Source of the DNA: Abelmoschus esculentus
Taxonomy: Eukaryota; Streptophyta; Magnoliopsida; Malvales; Malvaceae
DNA length: 64,000 nt
Direction of reading: 5' to 3'
NCBI GenBank assembly: GCA_035048815.1
Contig: JAUCBN010000054.1
Span: forward strand, 11,780,001 to 11,844,000
Shown: positions 45,173-56,938 of the stretch, piece by piece
Position numbering within the stretch: the stretch's first letter is position 1
Layout of the letters: each line of letters begins with the position of its first letter
The notes under the pieces: generated by a model
What the model was told of the DNA's origin: nothing
Databases searched by the model: none
Seen by the model: only the letters and a program-made list of their open reading frames with translations
Program-made: the position numbers and the translations under genes

Positions 45173-46088
45173 TAATTGGATAAAGAATGATCAGTTATGA
45201 GTGAAGCTTTTGCTTTGCTATAAATAATGCCTAAAACGATCAATTTAGTTCCTAAAAGTTATTAGGAAATAAATTGAATTCTTTGGATTTTTTTTAATTT
45301 TTTAATTGTCTATTTAAATAAATATTGCTGCAATTAGTGCCAAAGGCTAGTTTAAGAAGTTTTGTATGATCAGACGTAGGAAATGTAACCATTGTTTTAT
45401 CAATAATATGTGACATCATTTCCACTTTTGTTTTGCAATTCCTCGTTCTTTCTTAGTATTTAACCGTTTTTAATGTAACTACAAACATCCTATTAATAGG
45501 TATAAATAATGATTAATTTTGAAGGGACAAATGTATATCTCCTATTACGGACCAATGTTAAAAATTAAAGCTATAGTTCAGTTTTTAACAGAGTGATTAG
45601 GGAAATAAAACTCGATTCAATGAATTTTTTTTAGTTGAATCATAATTTTATAAATTCGACTCGAATTAATTTTAAATCAAGTTCAAGTTATAAAATGAGA
45701 CTCAAATAGCTTGAATTTTTTATAGTTAGTGAATCAATTTCAAGTTTGAGTTGAGTCTCCTAACTCCACAAGATATGTGTATATTAGAAAAAGCTGCATA
45801 AAATGCAATTACATCTATTAGGAAAAGAACTTCACTATATTTTTCGCAAATCAATTACATATATGAATGAAAAGGCCTACTGAAACAATCGTTAAACCGA
45901 GAAAATAACTCTAAAAAGAACGTAAATACATAAAAAATAACAAGTTACACAATACACCTACATCTTTTTTTTTGCTAAGTAAAATTTATTAATCAAACCC
46001 GAGTTATATGCCTCGTTAAAAACCTCCCTAAGCTTATGTGAAGTAAATATATATATATAACTTAGGAAAAGTATAGAAGGAATAAATG
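45173..46088. other. Intergenic DNA with a dispersed repeat
   Basis: The stretch 45,560-45,965 matches 49,190-49,590. Both contain ACTCGATTCAATGAA-like and TATATTTTTCGCAAATCAATT strings and end near CAAGTTACRCAA. They look like copies of one old insertion. The rest is featureless. Confidence 0.6.
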
Positions 46089-46646
46089 TGTCACCCCCAA
46101 TTCCGACCTAATTTCTTAGATCGAAACTTAGGAATCAAGTTACTAAAACTTTCCCCTCAAGTAAGTATTTTAGGTTAAATAATTTCAAAATTAGGGTTAC
46201 TTTAACAGATTGGAAATTTCAGCTTTACAAATTCAATTGCTTAAAACCATGTCTCAATAATATTTAATGTATCAGAAATAGTTTATTAAAAACATGCATC
46301 CAATAAATCCAAATCAAAATATTTCAAACTCCGAAATATAACATATTTCAAAACAGATTAAAACATTATACTGAAATAATTAAAGAACCATACTGAATAA
46401 TAATTATCTGAATAACGTGTGAGATGCTCCAAGTACCAATTCACCTAAACTGGTCTGAGAATCTAAAAACAGACTAAAGGGGTGTAAGCTAAAGAGCTTA
46501 GTGTGTTTCTAAAGTGCAAACAGTCACAAACAAAACATGTTTTACATTTCTGAAAATATTTCTAAGTTCAAGAAAAACTGAAGCATGATGCTATGATAAA
46601 TGATGCATGCCAGAAAATCAGAGGGCCCGATATCAGAAAACATACT

Positions 46647-46710
46647 GAGTGGAGGATTATCCTCGCCAGAGTGGAGGTTTCCCTCGCCAGAGTGGAGGTT
46701 TCCCTCACGT
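46647..46710. repeat. Three tandem 21-bp units
   Basis: Units like GAGTGGAGGTTTCCCTCGCC occur three times in a row; the first is diverged (GGATTATCCTCGCC). Confidence 0.85.
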
Positions 46711-47354
46711 TACAGATTTTAAATCCAGAAAATATTTACGATGTCAGAATATGATATGATTTGTAAAATCATAAATCAGAACACTTTCGAGTAACAGTTT
46801 TTTCCAGAAATCAGATGCTTGATTTGAAAACAGAATGCACATGCCATGCATAATGATCCATGTATAAACAGATAACAGTCTCAAATATCAAATCAAGCAG
46901 TATACAGATAATGTTTCAGAAATACACACAGAATATATTATAATATAGTATAGGCACATAAATATATAGCACAAGAAGAGACACACCTTAAGCAACTGAA
47001 GCTCTAACGCTGAGATGGACGCGTCTTGTGTATTGGTCTAGCTAAAATAGAACCTACGAAGTAAAAATAACTGAATTACTATTTATAGCTAAAACTAAAC
47101 CACCAACTAAACAAAACTTTGATCTGAAGCTTACTCACGTGACGGTCTCGAAGAATGTGCCAGATTGGTTCGAACAACTGAAAGTACACCAGAGGCTTCA
47201 GAAACGTTAACACCTGAACGAAAGAATATTCTGAATTAGATTCCTCAAAAACAACTTTTAAACTCTAAGAACATTTCAGAAGAAAAACATTAATACGGGT
47301 CTTTCAGGTTTGAATTTGACAAAACAAATAGCATATCCGGACTCAGAACGTCGA

Positions 47355-47560
47355 AAAAGGTCAAAGGGAAGGTTTTCCAAAAAAGTCAACTCAGGTCAAA
47401 GTCAAAGTCAACTATCAAAAGTCAACTTTGACTTGGCTAGTCAAAAGTCCACTTTGGTCAACTCAGAAGTCAAAGTCAACTTTGACTGGTCAAAGGTGAA
47501 AAGTCGACGGGTCCAAGGTTAAAAGTCAAAGTTGGTCAAAGTTGATCAAACTTAGTCAAA
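47355..47560. repeat. Dense cluster of TTGACY (W-box-type) motifs
   Basis: About 16 copies of GTCAA or TTGAC lie within roughly 200 bp, every one preceded by A or G on the GTCAA strand, so each reads TTGACT or TTGACC. Some are arranged head to tail (AGTCAAAGTCAAAGTCAACT) and some as inverted pairs (GTCAACTTTGAC). This is the core recognised by WRKY transcription factors. The cluster could also be a simple decayed satellite. Confidence 0.8.
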
Positions 47561-48629
47561 GGAGAATGTTTAGTCTAAATTGATTCAATACACTGGTTCG
47601 ATTTATATTGACGGTTCAACTCAGAATGAACAAATGATTCAGTTAAGGTCTAAATTGGTTCACACACACTTGATGATTCACTTGGATCAACACTTAACAA
47701 ATGTCATTGCACTTGACCCCAAAATAGTTATATACCAGGTTATACTCCTATGGCCTATAGATTTGGCTCAACAGAACTCACAGCCCATGATCTTACTCTT
47801 CTCATCTAACATGATTCTATGGTTACAGAACTCTTTTACTGGCAGCAACAAAAGAATAATGATGGTGGCATAACAAGCAAGATGACAATAACATTACATG
47901 GCTGAAGCATCTTACCGTTGGTTCCAAAAGTGATCAAAATGATCTTTTCGAATAAAAACAAAATAAAAAGATATCATCAACTAGCAACTCAGAATTAATA
48001 CCCACAACATGAACACAATAAAACAAGACTTACTTAAGTTGAATGGACGAAGAAAGAATGACGATGCACAGAGACAAAATTTGTACAAATTCTTTTCATA
48101 AAAACAGAGACGGTGGCTGCCGGAGACCAAGGTTTACCCGTGATACAAAAGGAAAGCCGGTGGAAGAGCCTAACGCCGGTCTTAGGATGGTGATTAGGTG
48201 GCAGATGAAACTTGATCGAAACTGGAAAGTTAGAAAGGAGATTGAGAGAGAGATAAGAATGGCGTGCGGCTGCTGTGACATTCCAAGCAAAAATGAATCG
48301 TGATCCGGAAAATAGGGGATTTAATTTTACCCTAAGAAAAAAATGGTTAAATTGCAAGGTTAGTCCTTGTACCAATTTATATGAACAAAACGAACACTTC
48401 CAATCCTTTGTACCAATTTATATATCTCGACAAAGGGTGGTCACCATGAAAATCCGCATAAACACCATAAAGATTTTCACATGATTTGTTTAAGCACGAA
48501 AACTCAAGGAGTATTCGAAGATCAAATTAAACTTTGTGCTTTCCTTTTTAATTAGCCGATATAGATAAAGATTGGCTATTTGATTTACTTTCCAATTCGG
48601 TTAATACATGAACTGATATGGTACAACTT

Positions 48630-48790
48630 TTTCTTGACAAGTTTTTCACTACAGCAAAGGCGAACGAAATAAGGTGGAATATCTTGAGTATCGAAAAAAA
48701 GGATATCGATTCGTTATACGATTATTGGGAGTGATTCAAGACGTTGTGCGCAAATTGCCCACAACACAGATTAACAATTGAGGATACAAC
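48630..48790 (+). mobile_element. Ty3/Gypsy gag relic
   Basis: One frame reads FLDKFFTTAKANEIRWNILS and DSLYDYWE, stop, FKTLCANCPQHRLT. This is the usual gag core of Ty3/Gypsy elements. No further retroelement genes follow; it is a short dead fragment. Confidence 0.7.
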
Positions 48791-50525
48791 TTCAAACTTG
48801 GTCTTATCTCAAATCCTAATAAGCATCCATATTTTCCATCAATGTTTGCAATACAATACTCAATATCATCATCATAACACATCCTTTGTAATTGCCAGCT
48901 TCTTTGTCTCTTGTTAGAAAAACATATCCTCGCCCACTATCGTATAGATACTACTAATATTTTTCTAAAAGGATAATATTTCCAAGGGTCTGATTCTCAT
49001 CCCCTTCGAACTGAATACCTACTTTCTTACACCTGAGACTTACTGATAAAACAATTATATGTATGTAATTAATTTTTAAATATAATGGTATTTTACATCG
49101 CAATCTCTAATTCTTCTTAGAAATTACAAACATGAGAGAAAAATATTTAATTATAATTTCAAGATTTTATAGTGAATAATTATAATTAATGTCATGGTCC
49201 ATTTTTTAACGGAGTGATTATGGAAATATAACTTGATTTGATGAAAAAAAAAACATTTTGAGTCGAATCACAATTTTATAAATTTGACTCAAAATAATTT
49301 CAAATCAAGTTCTTGTTATAAAATGAGAATCAATTAACTCGTTTTTTTAAATTAATAGATCAATTACAAATTTAAGTCGAGTCTCTTAGTTCTACGAGAT
49401 ATATGTATATTAGGAAACCCCATAGCAATGCAATTACTTCTATTAGAAGAAAAACATCACTATATTTTTCGCAAATCAATTATATATAAATGAAAGGCCT
49501 ACTAAAATAATCGATAAACCCCAAAAATAACTCTGAAAAGAACATAAATACACTAAATGAAACAAGTTACGCAACATACCTGAGACTTAAAGATAAAAAT
49601 ATATGTACGCAATTAATTTTGAAATATAATGAATTGCCCTAAAATTTGGTGACCCCAATGTTTATTTTGTTTTCATTTTACTTTACCCATTATTTTATTG
49701 AGAAAAAAGAAAAATTAACGAGTTATATCACTATTTTCTAACGATAGTTAACAGAAAAAACTAAAATGAAAGTTAGATAACTCAATAAAAACTTTAAAAG
49801 TTCAGTAACTCGATATATATAGTTTCGTCACTATCCTTCTCTTCCCTTAGGTAAAAATGTTCAAAAATACGTTTTGAAACATGAAAATGATGATGGATAA
49901 TTTGAACCGTAATACATACTTTACGACTTCCATGAGGTTGATGTCAACATTGGTTAGGATATTTTTAGTCCCATGTGGCTAGATATTGATAAAAGTTCTA
50001 TTTGCTTTTAGTTTGGATTGGAGTATAAATTTATTCATTGGTTTAGAATTTAGAGCTAAGATTTTTAAGTTTAGAGATAAATATTTAAATTTTATAGTTT
50101 TTAAATATTATAATCTGATTATATAATAGTATTTTAATTCGGTTTTATGCACACTTGCAGACTATACAACTTAAACGCGAGTCACCTCACCTTTTACTGT
50201 TAGGATGACTCAATTGATTGATTTATATTTTACAATTTAAATATAAAGTTTTATATATTTTTTACACGATTTGTGTATGAATAATTTGTTTTAAAACGTA
50301 TGCAGGATAGAGAGCCTGTATAAATAAGCAGGGACTGAACCTAATAAAGACCAAAGGGGTCTTGGCTTCAACAATAATTTAAAATTTTTATATTAAGCTC
50401 TTTATTTTATTGAATTTTTTAATTTGACCCCCACAATTTTTTAAAAATGAATATTAAAGTTAATATTTTTGAATATTTATAATTAATTTATCCAAAAATT
50501 TAACTTGTTACCTTTAATTTTTCGG
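48791..50525. other. AT-rich intergenic DNA with dispersed repeats
   Basis: Contains the second copy (49,190-49,590) of the repeat at 45.6 kb. The part 49,990-50,140 matches the right edge of the window (63,865-64,000). No gene. Confidence 0.55.
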
Positions 50526-50842
50526 TCTAATGACAATTTAGGTCCTATAAAATTTAGATATTACATAAATTAGGCTTTGTCACTAATAACAAAATAGTAA
50601 TAGATACCACAATGTCATAAGAATAAAACATATGAGCATGGTAACAACAGACAAAAAACATTAAAATCATAAGACATGAACAAAAGTAATTGTCTTACTA
50701 TTCAAACCTCCAATTTCTTTTTATTGAATTTCTAGCATAAAAAATGTTTTGGCTATAGAAAAATTTTCATAGCCTTTAGAATTTATTAAAATAACGCATG
50801 TATATAACTAGGTGCAATTAGAGATCGATCACCCACACTCTT

Positions 50843-51226
50843 TTATTCTTTAGTCTTTGCATGATCGGCGCTCTTTTTTTCCTTAGCCTTTGCATCCTCG
50901 ATCATCTTTTTTTCTTTAGCCTTCGCCTTTTCAACAATTTCTTTTTCTTTAGCCTTTGCATGATCAATAATCTCTTTTTCTCTAGCCTTTGCATTTTCAA
51001 CAATTTCTTTTTTTGTAGCCTCCGCGTGTTCGACAATCTCTTTTGCTTCAGACTTTCCATCATCTGTACTCTCTTTTTCTTTAGCCTTTCTATGCTCTTT
51101 ACCACTCGTTAACAAAGCTTTCTCCGACCCAACTTCTCCTTCGATTTTCTCATCTTTGCTTATCACGAACTGGAACGCATAGATTAGTGCCAATGAGAAT
51201 AGAATTAAAGGGGCAATCTTTACCAT
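50843..51226 (-). CDS. Lys/Glu-rich secretory protein, truncated, 127 aa (unit A)
   Basis: Starts MVKIAPLILFSLALIYAFQF with a signal peptide and SKDEKIEGE, as in the other members. From residue 50 on come regular 11-residue units: AEATKKEIVEN, AKAREKEIIDH, AKAKEKEIVEK, AKAKEKKMIED. The frame ends at a TAA right after AKTKE. In-frame reading beyond the stop continues KSVGDRSL, and the nucleotides GATCTCTAATTG of the ancestral end still follow, so the stop looks like a nonsense change that removed the old C-terminus. The product lacks KHDL and would probably be secreted. Confidence 0.78.
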   Translation of the reverse strand: MVKIAPLILFSLALIYAFQFVISKDEKIEGEVGSEKALLTSGKEHRKAKEKESTDDGKSEAKEIVEHAEATKKEIVENAKAREKEIIDHAKAKEKEIVEKAKAKEKKMIEDAKAKEKKSADHAKTKE

Positions 51227-51300
51227 CTTGTTCTAAAAGTGTAACTCAAGAGAATGACAATTTTTGCTAGTTGTGAACAATGATGGGAATGTAATGAAAC

Positions 51301-51330
51301 TTAAATAGTTTATGCTGAGATATTTGCGGA
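51301..51330 (-). promoter_or_regulatory. Array promoter module (unit A, gene 1)
   Basis: ATAAACTATTTAAG on the minus strand, with the upstream block changed to TCCGCAAATATCTC. Confidence 0.6.
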
Positions 51331-52058
51331 AAAATTTAGATTGGATTAGTTGAGTGTTGACCGATCTAATGTTCAATAGCCATACATGAGTAAGATAAAG
51401 ATAACTTCTCTCAACGTTTTCAAGGGTTGTGTTTTTTACTCAATAAACAACTTTTTTCTTTTAATTTTTTTTGGATAATTGATTGATTTTATTATCCAAG
51501 AGCAGAGAACTGCTACAAGAAACAAAGTACAATGGTAAATATTACCCTTTGTATTCTTATACACGTATACCCCAATTGTTACTATAATACATGTAATAAA
51601 ATTGATCACTTAATTTTATACTAGAATCGTAGATTTTTTCTTTTACTTTTATATATTTAGCTTACTTATAAAAAGAATTGTAAATAGTATAATTAGATTA
51701 GGCATTCACATTATACAATAAGATTATATTTCGATCACTCTATTATTAAAATTATAATTTGGTAATTCAGTTAATATTCTAGTTTTTTTCTCAACGAAAA
51801 TATGAATTTTATTAAGGTAAAAGATCATATACGAATTAATACGTTCCTTATAAAAAAACATTTTCGCATTAGAAGGAAAAAAATGCATCATAGTAAATTG
51901 AAGAAAAATATAATCGGGGTGAGTAGTCTCTCGTTCAAATGCAAATGATTTTTTACTTTTATCATCAATCGTTAATATATTAATGACGATGTTGATGTAA
52001 TATTTTTCTATTTTTTTAAATTTCCAAGTCATTTTTAGATCCACTAACTTGAAATTAG

Positions 52059-52509
52059 TATGGGTGTGAAAAAAAATCAAAACCGATTTTGAAACCCGAA
52101 ACAATTTACGATTTTGAGATGAACCAGATAACCAAATCCACCGGTTATATAATAAATTATAATATTATTATATTTTCTTATTCCCCAAAAGTAAAATTAT
52201 GATTTCATTTCATGAAGTTTATGTATTTAACTTGTTAATATTAAAAATACTAATTTTATGTATCGTTTTCTAAAAGTATATATATATATGTTTTTAACAT
52301 ATTATTAAAATTTATATTTTTAATAAATAAAATAAAAATCGTTATTTGAACCAAATCGAACCGAACTGAACTGAAGTTTTTGGTTAACCGGATAAATAAT
52401 TAATCGATTAAATAATTACCACTTAGTATCGAGAATTAGATAACCCGAATATACCAATTAACCGAAATAATTTATTAATAATTAACTGAATCAGGTTTAC
52501 ACACCCTTA
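52059..52509. mobile_element. hAT-like non-autonomous element (unit A)
   Basis: Ends TATGGGTGTG and CACACCCTTA form short inverted repeats. The element is flanked by GAAATTAG (52,051-52,058) and GAAATCAG (52,510-52,517), an 8-bp duplication with one change. The inside is AT-rich with GGTTAACCGGATAA-like strings and no coding frame. Confidence 0.8.
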
Positions 52510-53125
52510 GAAATCAGTAATACAACATTTCATTACATAATTTGACATATGATAAATGTGTACATTGTAATGCAGTGTCCTTAATTCCAGGAGGTTGGTG
52601 TCAACATTGGAATGGGTTTTTTTAATCTCTTCTGGTTAGATATTGGGAAAAAAAAAACAATCGACTTTTAGTTTGAATTGAAGTATAACTTTATTGATTC
52701 CATATTACTTGGTGGTTATGTTTATTTATCAAATAAATATATTTTAAAAAATATTTTAATACATAATCCATTTAAATTTTTGTTTCTATCAGTTTGTTAA
52801 TTTTTATGTAAGAATTTAGTTTATGGTATAGACTTTATAATTTAACATTAAAAATATATTTTTAGTGTTTAGAATTAGTTATTTATTATAAAAAAATAAA
52901 ATGATATTTTTGCTCATTGAAAGTCAATTTTATTATAAACAAAAACAACCGGAAAATAACAAAAAATCTCATGACATCAACAAATGCAATTGTCTTATTA
53001 ATCAAACCTCTATTTTTTATTGAATTTCTAGCATAAAAAATGTTTTGGCTATAAAGGAATTTCATAGCCTTTAGAAATTATTAACATAAAGCATGTACAT
53101 CGCTTAATTCAATTAGAGATCATGT

Positions 53126-53434
53126 TTAGTTTTTCTCATGATCGAGAATCTTTTTTTCTTTAGTCTTTGCACGATCGAGAATCTTTTTCTCTTTAGCCAT
53201 TGCACGATCCATAATCTCTTTCTCTTTAGCCTTTGTATGATCAGCAATCTCTTTCTCTTTAGTCTTTGCGCGATCGAGAATCTCTTTTTCTTTAGCCTTT
53301 GCATGTTCGATATTCTTGTTTTCTTTATCCTTTTCATCATCTTCTCCTTTGATTTCTACATCTTTACTTGTCACGAATTGGAATGTGTAGACTAAGGCCA
53401 ATAAGAATAGAATTACCAAAGCAATCTTTTTCAT
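53126..53434 (-). CDS. Lys/Glu-rich secretory protein, frameshifted end, 102 aa (unit A)
   Basis: Starts MKKIALVILFLLALVYTFQF after the promoter module, with a signal peptide and SKDVEIKGE. Then five very regular 11-residue units: AKAKEKEILDR, AKTKEKEIADH, TKAKEKEIMDR, AMAKEKKILDR, AKTKEKKILDH. It ends HEKN at a TAA. In the next frame the same DNA reads RKTKHDL followed by a stop at 53,113, so a one-base loss in the A-run just before it has removed the KHDL tail. The unit B copy has the same state. Confidence 0.78.
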   Translation of the reverse strand: MKKIALVILFLLALVYTFQFVTSKDVEIKGEDDEKDKENKNIEHAKAKEKEILDRAKTKEKEIADHTKAKEKEIMDRAMAKEKKILDRAKTKEKKILDHEKN

Positions 53435-53499
53435 CTTGGTCGCAAAGGATAAGCTAAGAGAAAAAAATCTTGTTGTGAACGATGATAAAAATGTGAAAC

Positions 53500-53530
53500 T
53501 TAAATAGTTTGTGGCGAGGTATTTGCGGCC
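53500..53530 (-). promoter_or_regulatory. Array promoter module (unit A, gene 2)
   Basis: GGCCGCAAATACCTC followed by CAAACTATTTAAG on the minus strand, about 70-100 bp above the ATG. Confidence 0.7.
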
Positions 53531-54535
53531 AAAGTTAGGCCGATCGGGTTGATTGTTGACTAGTCTAGTTCTCAATACCCATACACGAGTAATATAAAGA
53601 TAATTTTTCTCATTATTTTCAAGGAACGTGTTTTTCTCAATAATTTTTTATTATTTTCTTTTACTTCTTTTTGGTTTACTTCATGATGATATAGGAGTTA
53701 GGAATTCGGTATGCAAAAAATAACTAAAGTGAGATCAACATAAAATAAAATATGCACAAAAAATTTATTGTGATTCAATCTTACCTACCTCCATGAATGA
53801 GAAAAATAAATAATCATTGATTAGAGATCACACAAAATGGACCCCCATAACATTGGTGCGATTTAATGTGGGTTACAATACTCGACTTGAATCAAACACT
53901 ATCCCCTAGTTATAGCAAGTGAAAGAATGGTCCTTATCGTAATAGGTTTCACAACTAGAATAAAAATCTCATGAAAATTTATACCAAAATCTTAAAAATC
54001 ATTAAAGAGTCTAAATTTATGGTTGTACGTCTTATTAAAAACATCTTTAAACCTAAATAAAAAAAATATTTTTTTTATTTAATTAAATAATAATTTTGCT
54101 AAGCAAAAAAAAAACATGAACCAAACATGATTCAAATATAAGAGGTCAAATAGAGCCAACACCAAGAAAGACAACTCCACCTAAATAAAATCTCATTTTT
54201 CTATTTTTTACTTTTATATTTTACTAAGATTTTATTTTTTTAAATAATTCAAGGCACATAAAAGTTAAACCATACTTTTATAATACATATTTTTTCTTAT
54301 GGGTAAAATACAAAAATCATCAGTCAACTTTCAATTTTTTCAATTTAATAATTAAACTTTTAAATTGCTCATGTTTTGATCCCTTTGAATTATTTTATTA
54401 TTATTTTAATATGATATGGTATTTTTTAATATTATTAAATATTAAAATAATTTAAAATGAATAATTAAATTAATATTTTATATTATTAAATTTAAAAATA
54501 TTTAAAATAATTGTTGCCTCTGTCGGCCTTTGTAA

Positions 54536-54760
54536 TTAGTAACCATTTGATCCCAAATTGTACAAGGGGACTTTCTTTGACACGTTGAATCCGAATTCGG
54601 TGGTTCTTTCTTCAGAAAATATCTCAAAACTTGTAAATCTCAACAAAAATATTTTAGTTCTATCACTTTCTATTTCATTTTTTATGAACTTTGAAGCATT
54701 TTCTAGTAAAATAGATGTTAGGTTTGGACTCAAAGGGGTCGAGACGAAGTGAATGAAAAG
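54536..54760. other. Unrecognised coding-like segment, duplicated at 60,112-60,330
   Basis: Both strands are open for about 65 codons. The minus-strand reading has ILLENASKFIKNEIESDRTK and EIFSEERTTEFGFN. The matching segment in unit B keeps the same frames. It could be a relic of a gene or transposon captured before the duplication. The following 54,830-55,205 (60,420-60,770 in unit B) is also duplicated and unrecognised. Confidence 0.4.
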
Positions 54761-55268
54761 TAGGATAAATGAGAATAGAACTACAAGAACAATTTGAAAG
54801 TTTTGTCAAAGCTTTCTCCATCATTGTTCACCCACTCTCTCTTCTTCTTTATCTTTTGAATTTACACCCATCACAAATATTTATAGTTTGCCACACTAAT
54901 CCCAAATCCTGACTTTGTTCTTGGTGGAGAGAATTTTGTTATTATAATAAGATTGTTAGGTTCACTGCGTCGGCGATAGTATGGTTTACTCATTTGGATG
55001 GATTCATATTTTGTATTAGAAGGGCATTTGAGCATGTCTGTGGGGGTGACTGAGCTTGTTGCATGGATTCGTTTTTTATATGGATCAGTCGAAATCGCCT
55101 GAAAACATAGGGTTTGTGAAGGGTTTTTTTCTTTAGTCTTTAGTTGTTGGTTGTTTAGGTGATGTCTTATGAGTTTTCTCGTTGTGTTTACTTTATTCAC
55201 GAACATATATTGTTTTTTTAATAAAATTTAAATTTTGTTGAGGAAAAAATACTATATAGAGCAAGAAC

Positions 55269-55440
55269 ACAAATTTTTTAGATGTGAAGGATGATGGAAA
55301 TTAAATAGTTTATGACGAGGTTTTTGCGGCAAAATTTAGGTCGGAATGGTTGAGTATTGAGTGATCTAGTGCTTAATAGCCAAACATGAGGAAGAGAAAA
55401 ATAACATTTTTCTTAATAATTGGCTATTTTGACACATATT
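55269..55440 (-). promoter_or_regulatory. Orphan array promoter without a gene
   Basis: The sequence closely matches the upstream flank of the 220-aa gene (43,388-43,560), including TTTGCCGC, the TATA-like ACTATTTAA and the leader start TTCCATCATCC. Where the ATG and gene should follow there is instead the end of unit A. The coding part has been deleted cleanly, near a short AACACAA match. Confidence 0.8.
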
Positions 55441-55444
55441 TGTT

Positions 55445-56105
55445 AGAGTTCATAATTGGACAACAGTGACAACCTCTTGGATTTGAGAGCACATACGAGA
55501 TCTTAGGAATAAAGTACAATGACATAAACTGATCTGGTACCCTTCCCATGTGCCAAAGCATTCAATCATAGCATGGATGACCATTCTTGATAGACTCCCT
55601 ATGCATTGCTCGTCTCTTTCATTTTGGTCTTGTACAAACTAATGATTGTTTGTTTTGTCAGGGTAAGTTGGAAACTCGAGGGAATTTATTTTTTGAATGT
55701 CAATTTTCCAAGAGGATTTGGAAGAGAGTGTTGAGTATATGTATGCAAACAAGGAGGATAGGAGATTGAAATGATGATCCGTTGGGCATCAACTCAGCTC
55801 AAAGGGAAGTCTTTGATTGTTTTCATTTTAAAAATAGCTTGAATTGTCATATCTATCTTATTTGGCATGAGAGGAACCGTCGTCTTTTCACAGGAACATG
55901 TCAGAGTGAAGATGATATAGTTAACTCTATTAGATCTATTGTTTGCATCAAATTACATACTAGATACGTAGATAGTAACGACAGATTTAATACTAAGCTT
56001 TGTATAGAGTGGGGATTCCAATAATATATAGGGTTTCAATGTTCTTTGGTTGATTGTAGTAGATTTCTACTTCTTGGATAAATAAAAAAACATTTTATCC
56101 AAAAA
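55445..56105 (+). mobile_element. 5'-truncated LINE (non-LTR retrotransposon) 3' end
   Basis: Frames with stops encode the zinc-binding region found after reverse transcriptase in plant L1-type LINEs: WYPSHVPKHSIIAWM, LDRLPMH, then CLFCQGKLETRGNLFFECQF. The C-terminal IYLIWHERNRRLF follows, ending in WGFQ and a stop. A short 3' region ends in A-rich sequence with TTTATCC at about 56,100. It interrupts a copy of the flank of the 220-aa gene, parts of which lie on both sides. Confidence 0.82.
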
Positions 56106-56114
56106 AAATAATTG

Positions 56115-56235
56115 TTAACGGTATTTTTTTTCGAACAATACCTACCTAGGGAGAGGGGAGGGAAAATTTGCTCATAATGGGTTTAGAACTCACAACCTAG
56201 GGGAGTGAAGGTTTCGACTGAGAACTTATAATCAC
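56115..56235. repeat. Dispersed repeat paired with 43,625-43,755
   Basis: Second copy of the CCTACCTAGGGA/GAACTCACAACCTAG repeat, lying between the LINE and unit B. Confidence 0.8.
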
Positions 56236-56554
56236 TTACTCTAATGACAATTTAAGTCCTATAAAATTTAGATATTACTTAAATTAGGCTTTGTCACTAA
56301 TAAAAAAATAGTAATGAAACCACAATGTCATAAGAACAAAACATATGAGCATGGTAACAACAAACAACAAACATTAAAATCACAAGACATGAACAAAAGT
56401 AATTGTCTTATTATTCAAACCTCCAATTTCTTTTTATTGAATTTCTAGCATAAAAATGTTTTGGCTATACAAAAAATTTCATAGCCTTTAGAATTTATTA
56501 AAATTACGCATGTATATAACTAGGTGCAATTAGAGATCGATCTCCCACACTCTT

Positions 56555-56938
56555 TTATTCTTTAGCCTTTGCATGATCGGTGCTCTTTTTTTCCTTAGCC
56601 TTTGCATCCTCGATCATCTTTTTTTCTTTAGCCTTCGCTTTTTCAAGAATTTCTTTTTCTTTAGCCTTTGCATGATCAATAATCTCTTTTTCTCTAGCCT
56701 TTGCATTATCAACAATTTCTTTTTTCGTAGCCTCTGCGTGTTCGACAATCTCTTTTGCTTCAGCCTTTCCATCATCTGTACTCTCTTTTTCTTTAGCCTT
56801 TCTATGCTCTTTACCACTCGTTAACAAAGCTTTCTCCGACTCAACTTCTCCTTCGATTTTCTCATCTTTGCTTATCACGAACTGGAACGCGTAGATTAGT
56901 GTCAATGAGAATAGAATTAAAGGGGCAATCTTTACCAT
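56555..56938 (-). CDS. Lys/Glu-rich secretory protein, truncated, 127 aa (unit B)
   Basis: The copy of the 127-aa protein of unit A, with the same signal peptide (MVKIAPLILFSLTLIYAFQF), the same number of 11-residue units and the same TAA after KAKE. About nine residues differ by eye and no frame is broken. The promoter module has a base change in its GCGGC block. Retention of the frame in both copies suggests that the short form may be functional, or simply that the duplication is young. Confidence 0.78.
   Translation of the reverse strand: MVKIAPLILFSLTLIYAFQFVISKDEKIEGEVESEKALLTSGKEHRKAKEKESTDDGKAEAKEIVEHAEATKKEIVDNAKAREKEIIDHAKAKEKEILEKAKAKEKKMIEDAKAKEKKSTDHAKAKE

Larger units (their letters stand above)
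46089..48300. other. Possible LTR-like region, no clear gene
   Basis: Starts TGTCACCCCCAATTCCGACC, in the style of some plant retrotransposon LTR ends, and reaches GCTGCTGTGACA near 48,281. No matching 5-bp duplication was found, so the boundaries are uncertain. It contains a 21-bp tandem repeat and a dense TTGAC-motif cluster. Open frames at 47,310-47,873 and 48,034-48,375 have no recognisable domains. Confidence 0.35.
50526..55268. repeat. Segmental duplication, unit A
   Basis: Collinear with 56,240-60,848 over about 4.7 kb: two Lys/Glu-rich genes, their promoters, a hAT-like element and an unrecognised 3' segment occur in the same order and orientation. Differences are scattered substitutions and small indels; for example the hAT-like element is about 90 bp longer in unit B. 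Confidence 0.93.

Noticed and set aside
46089..48281. A complete solo LTR from TGTCACCCCC to TGTGACA
   Set aside because: The 5-bp sequences outside the proposed ends (AAATG and TTCCA) do not match, so it is listed only as LTR-like.
50860..51110. Regular 33-bp repeats considered as a CRISPR array
   Set aside because: The units are coding, contiguous without spacers, and lie in a eukaryotic gene.
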